The notes under the pieces were generated by a model that did not search any database, was not told the origin of the DNA, and worked only from the letters and a program-made list of their open reading frames with translations. Source: TMED14 sp002167805 (GTDB taxonomy: Bacteria > Bacteroidota > Bacteroidia > Flavobacteriales > Schleiferiaceae). Taken from it: a stretch of DNA of 64,000 nt. Of the stretch, positions 1 to 9,045 are shown one piece after another. How positions within the stretch are numbered: the stretch's first letter is position 1; every line of letters starts with the position of its first letter. The position numbers and the translations under genes were made by a program. The stretch covers positions 1-64,000 of the forward strand of contig CBFHHY010000003.1 of NCBI GenBank assembly GCA_965655795.1, read 5' to 3'.

Positions 1-2634
1 GATACCATTTATAATGAGCCCGGAAGCTCTTCAAATGATGGAACTACTGCCTCTGTCGGTCAAGTATTTGCAACCTTCTTAGTAAGCTGTCCGGCTACAT
101 GTCCCATAACAGACAGTATAACTGTTCCTTCTGAGACAACTTGTGGCCCCTCAGAAGTCACTTTCAACTCATCAAATACAAATCCCGCAAATACGGTACT
201 TTGGATGAATTCATCTTCAGAAGTTTTAAGTTCTGGAAATAGCTTCACAACTCCTATTATTACTGCAAATACCGATTACTATGCCTCGGTATTCACAGCA
301 AATAATCTTGTAGCACCGCATGCTTTTGGACCTCCGACAACATTGACAGGAGGGTTCGGGAATTATTCAAATGGAATGTGGTTCTCTGCGAGTGAAGCAT
401 TTGTTTTAGATTCCATTAGCGTAATATCCAATGGTCTCGTAGATTTTCAAGTGAGAATATCTGAAGGAGGAGGAAGTAAAGCTTCCGGTCATTCCGGGAA
501 TGAGCTTCAGCTATCTGACACAATTAATGTACCTGCAGCGGGCATTCATCAAGTGTATGTAGGCCTTGCTATTACGCCAGGAACCTATTATATCAATTTT
601 GATTTTGTCTCCGGCACACCTGGACAACTTCACCGAGCGACTACAGGAGGTGCTTACCCATATACTGTTGCTAACGTTGCAAGTATTGACTCGGTTCAAT
701 TTGGAAGCACAAACTCGAGAGTTTACTATGCCTATGACTGGATTATTACAGAAGGTTGTACTGGACCTGTGACAACAGCTTCAGCAATTTATGGCAATGT
801 TCCATCAACAGCTCTTCCTTATCTAGAAGACTTCAATAATGGTTTATCTTGCACATGGAGTGTGTTAGACCCCGGAGGTTCTACGTGGGAGTTTATTAAT
901 AACTATCAAACATCATCCAACCTAAATGGTACTAAATTCGCCTTTGTCGATGATGATGGAGCAGGTTCATCAGCAGCTGCAACAAATGTGAAATTAGTTT
1001 CTCCAGTATTTGATGCAGTTGGTTACGATACGTTAACATTAGAGTTTGATCATTACTGGAGACCATTTACTGGGTCTGCAGGATATGTAGAAGTTTATGA
1101 CGGAAGCGCCTGGATTCAAGTCGCTGCTTACACCACTGCAACTGTAGGAGGGTGGAGTAATCCTGTTCATGAGACTATAGATGTATCTGCTTATCAGAAC
1201 GCAGACTTTCAAGTACGATTCCGCTATGATGATCAAGGTGGGGCCTGGGGTTGGTTCTGGGCTGTAGATAATGTGGAACTTGATGGTGCATTAGCTCCAT
1301 GCACAGACGTGCGAGTAGAAGTTCTTACTGATGTTTATGGTGACGAAATTTCCTGGGAGATTGTTGACGTGAACACAGGAAATGTAATGGCATCAAGAGG
1401 TCCACTTAACTATGTATTCCCATATAATGCCTCTGCTACAAAATATGTGGATACAATATGCCTACCAGATGCGGGAACATATGAATTCAGAATTGAAGAC
1501 TCATATGGTGATGGTATGAATAACCCTGTTGGTTACTACACAGTAGACATATTATGCCCGTGGGGTCTTAATAATGTTGCAAAGCTTGACACCTCTAATG
1601 GAGGAGCATTCAATTACGGAGGAACAGTAGCTGCAGGATTCACCGGAGGCTCATGGGACTCTACCGTATTCACTATCAATTGTATTCAAACTTCAGAAGT
1701 TACTTTCCAAGTAAATATGAATAAAGTCACTAGTTCGTTTACAACTCCTGAATTGAATGGAACATTTAATAACTGGTGTGGAAACTGTGATGCGATGAGT
1801 GATGCAGATGGTGATAATGTATGGGATGTGTCTATCACCCTTCCTGTTGGAGACACTGTGGAATTTAAATATTCAGCTGACGGATGGACTATCCAGGAGT
1901 CTTTGAGCAATCAAAGTTCTTGTGTGATTCAAAGTGGTCAATTTGTGAATCGTATACTAACAGTTCCTGCTGCAGACACTACTCTTCCTGTTGTATGTTG
2001 GGGCGAGTGTGATGATTGTGTAATTGATGTTACGCTCAATGTAAATATGGCATGGGAGGTTGCAAACGGAGCTATCGATACAAATGGTATTCATGTAGCA
2101 GGCACATGGCAAAATTGGGATCCAATGGCATCTGAGATGCTTGACCCAGACGGTGATGGAATATACTCAATCACATTTGGTTCAGCTACAGGAGAAAGCT
2201 TACAATACAAATTTATCAACGGTATTGATTGGGCAGGTGTTGAAGCCAGCGGTGATCTCTCGGCTTGTGGAGTAAGTGATGGCCTAGGAGGTTATAATCG
2301 CTTATCAACGCTAGGTTCTGCCGACACTGTCTTCGCTGCGGTATGTTTCTCAAAATGCTATGACTGTGCGGTAAGTATAGACGAAGCGCTAGGAAGTATT
2401 AGCCTTTATCCGAATCCGACTGCTGGAGCCTTTACTTTGGAAAGAAGCAACTTATCTGGTGAAGTTGAGGTTAGTATCATTGGCCTGCAAGGTCAGCTGT
2501 TGCAAGCAACAAAATGGGATGCTGGTTCAAGTGATCTCAGTATCGATTTGAGTGATCTTGCTTCTGGAGTCTACATGGTTCGTTTGACAGCTGAAGAGGG
2601 AACACGTACAATGCGAGTAGCAGTTCAGCGTTAA
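1..2634 (+). CDS. Large secreted multi-domain protein with T9SS C-terminal sorting domain (5' end outside window)
   Basis: The frame is open from base 1, so the start lies upstream and 877 residues are visible. Modules in order, numbered from window residue 1, are: an Ig-like segment starting near CGPSEVTF (about 48-95); an unassigned beta-rich module (about 105-250); a MAM/choice-of-anchor-J-like adhesin domain (about 275-430); a module with the DSYGDG signature (about 434-520); and two E-set or starch-binding-like modules with paired cysteines (about 564-663 and 674-780). The last 80 residues begin with SLYPNPTAG and end in a basic tip, the type A sorting domain read by the type IX secretion system. 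No catalytic domain is visible in this part. It is probably a surface adhesin or polymer-binding protein, but its enzymatic role, if any, would be in the missing N-terminal part. Confidence 0.88.
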   Translation, partial: DTIYNEPGSSSNDGTTASVGQVFATFLVSCPATCPITDSITVPSETTCGPSEVTFNSSNTNPANTVLWMNSSSEVLSSGNSFTTPIITANTDYYASVFTANNLVAPHAFGPPTTLTGGFGNYSNGMWFSASEAFVLDSISVISNGLVDFQVRISEGGGSKASGHSGNELQLSDTINVPAAGIHQVYVGLAITPGTYYINFDFVSGTPGQLHRATTGGAYPYTVANVASIDSVQFGSTNSRVYYAYDWIITEGCTGPVTTASAIYGNVPSTALPYLEDFNNGLSCTWSVLDPGGSTWEFINNYQTSSNLNGTKFAFVDDDGAGSSAAATNVKLVSPVFDAVGYDTLTLEFDHYWRPFTGSAGYVEVYDGSAWIQVAAYTTATVGGWSNPVHETIDVSAYQNADFQVRFRYDDQGGAWGWFWAVDNVELDGALAPCTDVRVEVLTDVYGDEISWEIVDVNTGNVMASRGPLNYVFPYNASATKYVDTICLPDAGTYEFRIEDSYGDGMNNPVGYYTVDILCPWGLNNVAKLDTSNGGAFNYGGTVAAGFTGGSWDSTVFTINCIQTSEVTFQVNMNKVTSSFTTPELNGTFNNWCGNCDAMSDADGDNVWDVSITLPVGDTVEFKYSADGWTIQESLSNQSSCVIQSGQFVNRILTVPAADTTLPVVCWGECDDCVIDVTLNVNMAWEVANGAIDTNGIHVAGTWQNWDPMASEMLDPDGDGIYSITFGSATGESLQYKFINGIDWAGVEASGDLSACGVSDGLGGYNRLSTLGSADTVFAAVCFSKCYDCAVSIDEALGSISLYPNPTAGAFTLERSNLSGEVEVSIIGLQGQLLQATKWDAGSSDLSIDLSDLASGVYMVRLTAEEGTRTMRVAVQR

Positions 2635-2650
2635 TACCAACGATTATTTA

Positions 2651-2682
2651 AAAAAAGCCGCTCCGAATTGGAGCGGCTTTTT
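2651..2682 (+). terminator. Rho-independent terminator after the T9SS protein gene
   Basis: A perfect 8-bp GC-rich stem (GCCGCTCC/GGAGCGGC, 2657-2664 and 2670-2677) with a 5-base loop is preceded by six A and followed by five T. It begins 17 bases after the stop codon. Confidence 0.92.
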
Positions 2683-2720
2683 CATTTCAATGATTTATTT
2701 ATCCAATTCACCCTGGATCA

Positions 2721-2760
2721 TAAAAAATGGGAATAGTAAAATATATATTGAACTATTCCC
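2721..2760 (-). terminator. Probable terminator downstream of tRNA-Arg
   Basis: Inverted repeat GGGAATAGT (2729-2737) and ACTATTCCC (2752-2760) with a 14-base AT-rich loop. Read on the minus strand it is followed by ATTTTTT. It starts 4 bases beyond the tRNA 3' end, so it would end a metG-tRNA transcript. Confidence 0.7.
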
Positions 2761-2763
2761 TTG

Positions 2764-2838
2764 TGGTAGCCCCGAGCAGAATCGAACTGCTATCTAAAGT
2801 TTAGGAAACTTCTATTCTATCCGTTGAACTACGGGGCC
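2764..2838 (-). tRNA. tRNA-Arg (anticodon CCT)
   Basis: The reverse strand folds as a cloverleaf: acceptor GGCCCCG/CGGGGCT, D stem GTTC/GAAT, anticodon stem GAAGT/ACTTT with loop TTCCTAA (anticodon CCT, reading AGG), and a T arm with loop TTCGATT. The 3' CCA is encoded. Its 5' end lies 14 bases after the metG stop codon on the same strand, so the two are probably co-transcribed. Confidence 0.93.
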
Positions 2839-2852
2839 TTAAACTTGAAATT

Positions 2853-4517
2853 TTATTTTTTCAATTTCGCCTTTTGCGTTTCAATTTCATGGTCTTCAAC
2901 TTTATCAAAAAGCAATTCAGTTTTTCCAACTTGTGAGCCAGGCATTACCAGAGCCCTGCCATCTAAATCATTCCATTTAATGGATTCCACTCCTAACATG
3001 GTCCGCATTTTTTCTCCAGTAAATGGCATAAATGGATCAATAATACCGGAAATTGCGGCAATCAATTGAGTAGCAGTACCCATTATTTGAGATGCCCGAT
3101 CTGGATCTGTTTTAATCTTTTTCCAGGGCTCTTCATCAGCAAGGTACTTGTTTCCCAACCTCGCGAGATTCATGGCCTCAGCTAACCCCTCTCGAAACTT
3201 ATAATTATCTAAAGATTTAGAAATCTTATCTCTTTGGTTTCTTATGGAATTCAATAAATTCTTGTCTACGTCTAAATTCCCTAATTCTTGGACTGTCCCA
3301 TCATAATACTTATGATTTAAAACCATCACCCTATTTACAAGGTTGCCTAAAATTGAGGCAAGCTCAGAATTGTTTCTCAACTGAAAATCTGACCAGGTAA
3401 AGTCATTATCTTTTGCTTCAGGCATTGTTGAGCACAGAGTATACCTCAAAGAGTCCTGTTTGTTCGGGAATTCTTTTAAATACTCATGAAGCCATACCGC
3501 CCAGTTTTTTGATGTAGATAGCTTCTCCCCTTCTAAATTCAAAAATTCATTTGCAGGAATATCTTCTGGCAAGATATATTCTCCGTGCTCCATTAGCAAT
3601 GCAGGAAATATAATGGAATGAAAAACAATATTATCTTTTCCAATAAAGTGGACTAACCTAGTTTCACTATCCTTCCACCATTTTTCCCAATTTTCATCAT
3701 GAAGTTCCTGAGTAGCAGTTATATAACCTAAAGGAGCATCAAACCAAACATATAAAACTTTACCTTCGGCCTCTTCGAGGGGAACAGACACCCCCCAGTC
3801 CAAATCTCGCGTCATACTTCGTGGCTGCAGACCATCACCTGAATCCAGCCATGACTTACATTGCCCGATTACGTGGGCCTTCCATTTTGGATGTGACTCT
3901 ACATAAGATCTGATCTTAGGAGCTAGTTTATCCAAAGGCAAAAACCAATTTTTGGTTCTTTTCAGTATTGGAGTAGCATTTGAAAGAGTGGATTTAGGAT
4001 TTATCAAATCCATTGGGTTCAAAGTCGTACCGCATTGCTCACATTGATCTCCGTAAGCATCGGCACTTTTGCATTTAGGACAATCACCTGTTATATATCT
4101 ATCCGCCAGAAACTGCTTAGCTTCAGGATCATAGTACTGTTCCGTTTCTCGTACTTCAAAAGTTCCTTTTTCATAAAGTTTTTTAAAAAAAGAGCTCGCA
4201 ACCTCGGCATGTTTCTCTGATGAAGTCCTTGAGTAAATGTCAAAACTAACCCCAAAATTATCTAGGGCCTCTTTCATCATTTTATGATATCGATCTACAA
4301 TTACCTCAGGGGGTACATTCTCATTACGAGCCTTCATAGTAATTGCCATGCCATGTTCATCGGAACCACAAACAAAAGAGACCTCCTTTTCACACATCCT
4401 TAAATATCTCACATAGATATCTGCAGGCAAATAGCAACCAGCAAGATGACCGATATGAATCGGTCCATTAGCATAAGGTAAAGCTGCCGTTACTGTGGTT
4501 CTCTTAAAAGGCTTCAT
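2853..4517 (-). CDS. metG: Methionyl-tRNA synthetase, core form without the C-terminal tRNA-binding domain
   Basis: Charges tRNA-Met with methionine in the cytoplasm. The HIGH motif is at residues 21-24 (HIGH within PIHIGHLAG). The zinc knuckle has paired CPKC and CEQC (about 145-165), and the KMSKS loop appears as KLSTSKN near residue 334. The anticodon-binding helical domain follows. The protein is 554 residues. Bacteroidota MetG usually runs to about 690 because of a fused Trbp111/EMAP-like dimerisation domain. Here the ORF stops at the linker (ending IETQKAKLKK) and a tRNA-Arg gene follows 14 bases later. The ATG at 4517 is preceded by an exact TACTTTTG element 6 bases upstream. Confidence 0.97.
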   Translation of the reverse strand: MKPFKRTTVTAALPYANGPIHIGHLAGCYLPADIYVRYLRMCEKEVSFVCGSDEHGMAITMKARNENVPPEVIVDRYHKMMKEALDNFGVSFDIYSRTSSEKHAEVASSFFKKLYEKGTFEVRETEQYYDPEAKQFLADRYITGDCPKCKSADAYGDQCEQCGTTLNPMDLINPKSTLSNATPILKRTKNWFLPLDKLAPKIRSYVESHPKWKAHVIGQCKSWLDSGDGLQPRSMTRDLDWGVSVPLEEAEGKVLYVWFDAPLGYITATQELHDENWEKWWKDSETRLVHFIGKDNIVFHSIIFPALLMEHGEYILPEDIPANEFLNLEGEKLSTSKNWAVWLHEYLKEFPNKQDSLRYTLCSTMPEAKDNDFTWSDFQLRNNSELASILGNLVNRVMVLNHKYYDGTVQELGNLDVDKNLLNSIRNQRDKISKSLDNYKFREGLAEAMNLARLGNKYLADEEPWKKIKTDPDRASQIMGTATQLIAAISGIIDPFMPFTGEKMRTMLGVESIKWNDLDGRALVMPGSQVGKTELLFDKVEDHEIETQKAKLKK

Positions 4518-4523
4518 TGATTA

Positions 4524-4531
4524 CAAAAGTA
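4524..4531 (-). promoter_or_regulatory. Promoter -7 element of metG
   Basis: TACTTTTG on the minus strand matches the Bacteroidota -7 consensus TAnnTTTG exactly. It ends 6 bases before the metG ATG, which implies a leaderless or nearly leaderless mRNA. I could not identify a -33 element with confidence. Confidence 0.6.
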
Positions 4532-4557
4532 CAAACGGGTGTACCTTGCATCCTCCT

Positions 4558-5463
4558 ATGGCAAGAACAATTATACCACCTTTTTTAGATCCAGGTTCTG
4601 GGATTGCTCTCATCGCCCCATCAAGGCACGCAGATCCATCTATCGTTCAATTAGCAAAAGATTGGATAAAGCAAAATGGGTGGGTTCCCTACCCGGCTCC
4701 AAACCTGGGAATAAAAAAGAATCAATTTGGCGGCACGGATAAACAAAGAGCAGATGATTTTAATTGGTCAATCTCAAATCCAAAAGTTCATGCCATCTGG
4801 GCTATTCGCGGAGGGTATGGAGCAGTGAAAATAGTAGACTACATTAATTGGGAGAGTTTTAAACAAAACCCTAAATGGATCATAGGCTTTAGTGATTTCA
4901 CTATTTTTTTAAGTCATATATCTAAGGAAAACATAATGGGCATTCACAGTTGGATGCCTATTCAAATACCTATGCTAAAAAATAAAAGTCTTATAAGCTT
5001 AAGTAAGATTCTGAAAGGGAATGCAGATGAATTAAAAGCTAAAAGGCATCCAAAAAATGTCAATGGGAAAACCTTGGGCAAGCTCAAAGGAGGTAATCTT
5101 TCTGTCCTTTACAGCCTTTTAGGGTCTGATAGTTTTCCGAAACTCGACGGGTGTATATTGGCACTTGAGGATCTCGATGAATACAAATATCATATAGACA
5201 GAATGATAATTGCTTTAAAGCGCGCAGGGGCCCTGGACAAAGTTATCGGTATAGCTATGGGAAGCTTTTCTGACATAAAAGACAACGCCGAAAAATTTGG
5301 TCAAGAACCTTATGAAATAATTAAAGAAAATTTTCCAAAAAACATACCCCTAGCAATAGACCTTCCTTTTGGTCATGAGTCCGATAACGAGGCTTTTATC
5401 ACGGGTAATACATATGAACTTGAAGTAAATGATTCTGGTTCCCGCTTAGCACCTGTTCTCTAA
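4558..5463 (+). CDS. LD-carboxypeptidase (peptidase family S66)
   Basis: Family members cleave the terminal D-alanine from L,D-linked murein tetrapeptides during wall recycling; some relatives (MccF) hydrolyse microcin C. Seen here are the N-terminal PPFLDPGSGIALIAPS strand, the nucleophile elbow GFSD with its serine (near residue 111), a conserved glutamate in ALEDLDEY and the catalytic histidine in PFGHESDNE near the C-terminus. That is the complete Ser-Glu-His triad. The protein has 301 residues from ATG 4558. An in-frame ATG at 4495 would overlap the metG start and add an unrelated 21-residue tail, so I reject it. There is no signal peptide, so it is cytoplasmic. It is divergent from metG. 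Confidence 0.9.
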   Translation: MARTIIPPFLDPGSGIALIAPSRHADPSIVQLAKDWIKQNGWVPYPAPNLGIKKNQFGGTDKQRADDFNWSISNPKVHAIWAIRGGYGAVKIVDYINWESFKQNPKWIIGFSDFTIFLSHISKENIMGIHSWMPIQIPMLKNKSLISLSKILKGNADELKAKRHPKNVNGKTLGKLKGGNLSVLYSLLGSDSFPKLDGCILALEDLDEYKYHIDRMIIALKRAGALDKVIGIAMGSFSDIKDNAEKFGQEPYEIIKENFPKNIPLAIDLPFGHESDNEAFITGNTYELEVNDSGSRLAPVL

Positions 5464-5521
5464 GTGTTCAAAATAAATATGGAATAGAGGAGTATTCATA
5501 CGCTTCAAATTTCTAATTCAT

Positions 5522-5529
5522 TACCTTCG
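5522..5529 (+). promoter_or_regulatory. Promoter -7 element of the pseudouridine synthase gene
   Basis: TACCTTCG fits the TAnnTTTG consensus with one T-to-C change also seen before other genes in this window. It ends 17 bases before the ATG at 5547. Confidence 0.45.
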
Positions 5530-5546
5530 AAGAAATTATTATACTG

Positions 5547-6500
5547 ATGAAAAATCAGCACTCTCGACACAATTCTAAAACTTCAGACCGTTATAATAAA
5601 AACGGGGGCAGTTCTCATAAATTCAAACGTAATAATGAATTCAAGGAACGAAGTGGAAGCCGGGAAGAAGAAAATAAAAGATGGTCCTCAAAGCCAATTA
5701 AAGAAAGTAATCCAAATAAAAATAAATTCAGCTCTTTTAAGCCTGCAGGAAACTTAAAATTCAAAACTGCTGAGGAGCATGCCCCTAAAAATGGATTGAT
5801 GCGTTTGAATCGTTTTATTGCTCATGCAGGAATATGTTCAAGAAGAGAAGCCGATAAGCTCATAAGTGACGGATTAATAACTATTAATGGTAAAGTTGTA
5901 ACGGAGCTTGGAACCAAAGTAAAAAGTAACGATGAGGTACGTTACGGAGGGGAGCTTTTAAGGTCTGAAAAAAAGGTTTATGTTCTACTCAATAAACCTA
6001 AAGGTTTTATTACCACAGTTGATGATGACAGAGCAAGAAAGACAGTGATGGATTTAGTATCAAATGCCTGTCCTGAGAGAATTTATCCAGTTGGCCGTCT
6101 GGATCGCGCAACAACAGGAGTACTGCTACTTACTAATGATGGCTCTTTAGCAAAGAAACTGACACATCCCAGTGATGGAGCGAAAAAAGTATATATGGTG
6201 ACTTTAGATAAGCCATTTCACAATAGCGATCTAATGAAGCTTAGAAAAGGCATTGAACTAGAAGATGGAATGGCTAAAGTAGATTATATCGAATTTGTAA
6301 AAGAAAATGATAAATACACTTTAGGGGTTGAAATTCATATTGGTAAAAATAGAATTGTCAGAAGAATGTTTTCCGCCTTAGGGTATGAAGTTTCTAAGTT
6401 AGATCGTAGCTCATTTGCCGGATTGACCAAAAAAGGACTGAATCGCGGTCAATACCGAATGCTTAATTCAAAAGATTTATCCTTTCTAAAAATGCTGTAA
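5547..6500 (+). CDS. rluB: RluB-like rRNA pseudouridine synthase
   Basis: Isomerises uridine to pseudouridine in 23S rRNA (RluB/RsuA family). The first 85 or so residues are a low-complexity, K/R/N/S-rich basic tail. An S4 RNA-binding domain follows (MRLNRFIAHAGICSRREADK, about 90-135). The catalytic domain carries PVGRLDRATTGVLLLTNDG with the catalytic aspartate near residue 187. It ends with the GRNRIVRRM-like segment (here GKNRIVRRMF). Basic N-terminal extensions of this type are common in Bacteroidota members. The next gene starts 3 bases after its stop. The exact target uridine cannot be told from sequence. Confidence 0.9.
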   Translation: MKNQHSRHNSKTSDRYNKNGGSSHKFKRNNEFKERSGSREEENKRWSSKPIKESNPNKNKFSSFKPAGNLKFKTAEEHAPKNGLMRLNRFIAHAGICSRREADKLISDGLITINGKVVTELGTKVKSNDEVRYGGELLRSEKKVYVLLNKPKGFITTVDDDRARKTVMDLVSNACPERIYPVGRLDRATTGVLLLTNDGSLAKKLTHPSDGAKKVYMVTLDKPFHNSDLMKLRKGIELEDGMAKVDYIEFVKENDKYTLGVEIHIGKNRIVRRMFSALGYEVSKLDRSSFAGLTKKGLNRGQYRMLNSKDLSFLKML

Positions 6501-6503
6501 ATC

Positions 6504-8996
6504 ATGCGAAGGGGTTTTATTATTTTAGGTGTTATTGTAAGTACATTATTAATTGGGCTTATAATTATTCTGAGCTATCTCAAAATAAATTCAGATCCAC
6601 TTCGAGATAAACTCTTATTCGTTGTTAACGAACAACTAAATGCTCCTGTATCAGCGCAAAACTTACACATGAATTTCATGCATAAGTTCCCGAATATTTC
6701 CCTCAAGCTTGATGATGTTCTTGTATATGGGACTCTCGAAGAAGACACCCTTTTATTTTGTAAAAATCTGTATATCGAATTTGGTATCCTTTCCATTTTA
6801 AAAGGAGAAACCATAATAAAAAAAATATCTGCTTATGAAGGAAAGCTTAATCTGAAATGGAATTCGAATGGAGAAAATAATTATTCGATCCTAAAGCCGA
6901 TATCAACAAATTCAAACTCATATCTTCATCTTGAAGGATTGACAATTATGAATACAGAGATAAATATTGAAAGTCGAAAAATGTCATCCTTAGATTATCA
7001 CTTTATTGCCAAAAGAATAAAATTATCAGGCTTATTGGAAAAAGATGCGATCAACGCAACGGCAAGATGGGAAGTCTATGTGCCAAATTGGAATAAGCAG
7101 TCTGTTTTTATCTCTGGATCATCAGATTTTTATTCCAATTCAACTTCAAAAAATATTGAAGTAAAAAATGGCCAACTTAAACTCAATGAATGGCAACTTC
7201 AACTTTCAGGAAATATTAATGAAGACGATGGGGTGTGGTCAGCGAGTGCAAAAAATTTAGATATGGGTAAAGTGATTCAATTGCTACCCAAAGAATTCAT
7301 TCCCTCATCAAGGGATCTATACCTAGATGGTAATCTTGACCTAAATATTAATGCTATTTCTAATTTTTCAGGCACATCTATAAATGCAAAAGGGAATTGG
7401 ACCAATGGCTACTTAAATATTAATGATTCCTATTTTATTGCGGATAATATGAATACCCAAATCATCTACAGCAATGGAAAGTTAAATTCATTTGAGACCT
7501 CTTTGTTACGATTTGAAGACATATCATTGGAATCGAGGGGTTCGAAATTCCAGGGGAACCTTAGCCTAGAAAACTTTAAACAACCAAAATGTAAAGCCGA
7601 TATAAAATTTGACTCTCAGTGGATGGATTTAATGCATTGGCTTGAATACAAGACATGGGAAGGAAGTAAAGGAAAATTGTTTGGAGAAATATATTGGAAT
7701 AATGATTTTAAAAATATTGATGAGCTCAAAAAGAAAGTCTTTTGGGGAGGTAAATGGAAAGGAAATCTTCTTATCCCTGATGCTGATTTGGAGATTGAAG
7801 GAGCAAATCAAACAACCCAACTTTCAAATTTAAATATTGAATTCGATGATTATAATTTGAATATCATCAGCGGAGTCATTCAAACTCAAAATTCCAAAGC
7901 AAAGGTTAAAGGCGTCATAAAAAATGTATTAAATGACTTTGATGAAAGCTATGAGCTCCAAATCACGGGAGACGAGTGGAATATAGAAGAGCTAAAGAAG
8001 TGGAAAATTTGGGAAGCCGATTTCACTGGAAATGATGGTCCTGAATTTAATTCCAATTATGCTCTTACAATTGCTACCGATAGGGTCAGCTTCAAAAATT
8101 TTTTAGGAACTGAGGCTCGATGCCTAGTTAAAGGGAAAGGGTATAACGCCAAAACTAATGATTTTTTTATACGCCAATCGGGAGGTACTATATCAAGTAT
8201 AGTTGAATGGCGACCTTTCAAAGAGAGCGGAGGACAACTCAGAATTAACGGGTTAGTAAAAAATACTAGTTTAAAAGGAATTTTTCAGTCATTTCAAAAT
8301 TTTAATCAAAATGAACTCACGGATAAAAATTTATCCGGTAATCTCAATGCAAACGGAGAAATAAGGATTGATTTCAATCGGAAGTTCGACATATTATATG
8401 AAAATATTCTTGCAGATATTGAATTCAAAGTGAACGATGGTAATCTAACAAATTTCAAAACACTTGATGCCCTCAGGAGATTTACAGAAGTGGAAAAGTT
8501 ATCAAATATTAAATTTGGCGAATTCACAAACCGAGTTCGAATAGCCAACAAAATGATCATTATTCCTGAAATGACTCTAGAAAATAGCGCACTTACTCTC
8601 AAAGTTGAGGGGACAAACGGCTTTGATGGGAAAATGAACTTTTTGATTCAAATGCAACTCAGAGAGCTTATGGGTAATAAAAAAACAATCCGTTCTAAAA
8701 GATTAGACGATTTTATACAAGAAAAAAATAATCAAGAAAAAGTATGGATACCCCTAAGAATGACTGGGTACCCGGAAAATTTAAAATTCAGTATTGATAC
8801 CAAAAAAATAGGTGAAGATGTAAAATTGAATATTAAAAATGATTGGAAAAAACAGGGTGAGGATTTAAAAAGCCTTTTTAATAACAAGAAAAGAGATAAA
8901 AAAGAAGAAACTGAATACGAATTTATTTGGGAAGAAGAGCCGGATACAAACCGTTCATTCAGTCAGTTAGATCGTTCGTTCAATGAATCGCTCTAA
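6504..8996 (+). CDS. AsmA-like inner-membrane protein
   Basis: An 830-residue protein with one N-terminal membrane segment (about 4-25), followed by the start typical of AsmA-family proteins (LRDKLLFVVNEQLNAPVSAQNL, then FPNISLKLDDV). A long beta-rich periplasmic region follows, and the C-terminus is charged (KKRDKKEETEYEFIWEEEP). AsmA/TamB-like proteins are bridge-like proteins linked to lipid transport between the two membranes; which cargo this one handles is unknown. The gene follows the pseudouridine synthase by 3 bases and is probably co-transcribed with it. Base composition resembles its neighbours. Confidence 0.8.
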   Translation: MRRGFIILGVIVSTLLIGLIIILSYLKINSDPLRDKLLFVVNEQLNAPVSAQNLHMNFMHKFPNISLKLDDVLVYGTLEEDTLLFCKNLYIEFGILSILKGETIIKKISAYEGKLNLKWNSNGENNYSILKPISTNSNSYLHLEGLTIMNTEINIESRKMSSLDYHFIAKRIKLSGLLEKDAINATARWEVYVPNWNKQSVFISGSSDFYSNSTSKNIEVKNGQLKLNEWQLQLSGNINEDDGVWSASAKNLDMGKVIQLLPKEFIPSSRDLYLDGNLDLNINAISNFSGTSINAKGNWTNGYLNINDSYFIADNMNTQIIYSNGKLNSFETSLLRFEDISLESRGSKFQGNLSLENFKQPKCKADIKFDSQWMDLMHWLEYKTWEGSKGKLFGEIYWNNDFKNIDELKKKVFWGGKWKGNLLIPDADLEIEGANQTTQLSNLNIEFDDYNLNIISGVIQTQNSKAKVKGVIKNVLNDFDESYELQITGDEWNIEELKKWKIWEADFTGNDGPEFNSNYALTIATDRVSFKNFLGTEARCLVKGKGYNAKTNDFFIRQSGGTISSIVEWRPFKESGGQLRINGLVKNTSLKGIFQSFQNFNQNELTDKNLSGNLNANGEIRIDFNRKFDILYENILADIEFKVNDGNLTNFKTLDALRRFTEVEKLSNIKFGEFTNRVRIANKMIIIPEMTLENSALTLKVEGTNGFDGKMNFLIQMQLRELMGNKKTIRSKRLDDFIQEKNNQEKVWIPLRMTGYPENLKFSIDTKKIGEDVKLNIKNDWKKQGEDLKSLFNNKKRDKKEETEYEFIWEEEPDTNRSFSQLDRSFNESL

Positions 8997-9032
8997 ATCT
9001 TGAACTCAAGATTAGTAAAAAAGAATTTTAAC

Positions 9033-9040
9033 TAAATTTG
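9033..9040 (+). promoter_or_regulatory. Promoter -7 element of the CHU_C-domain gene
   Basis: TAAATTTG is an exact TAnnTTTG match and ends 5 bases before the ATG at 9046. It overlaps the alternative GTG at 9040, which is why I place the start at 9046. Confidence 0.6.
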
Positions 9041-9045
9041 TGTCA

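Noticed and set aside
2853..2900. Possible frameshift that truncates metG
   Set aside because: The stop is followed within 14 bases by an intact tRNA gene, and no MetG C-terminal coding sequence is seen downstream in any frame.
4495..4557. Upstream ATG of the LD-carboxypeptidase frame at 4495
   Set aside because: It overlaps the metG start, adds 21 unrelated residues and is out of line with family length. ATG 4558 gives a normal N-terminus.
8306..8602. 98-residue minus-strand frame inside the AsmA-like gene
   Set aside because: Antisense shadow without motif or promoter.
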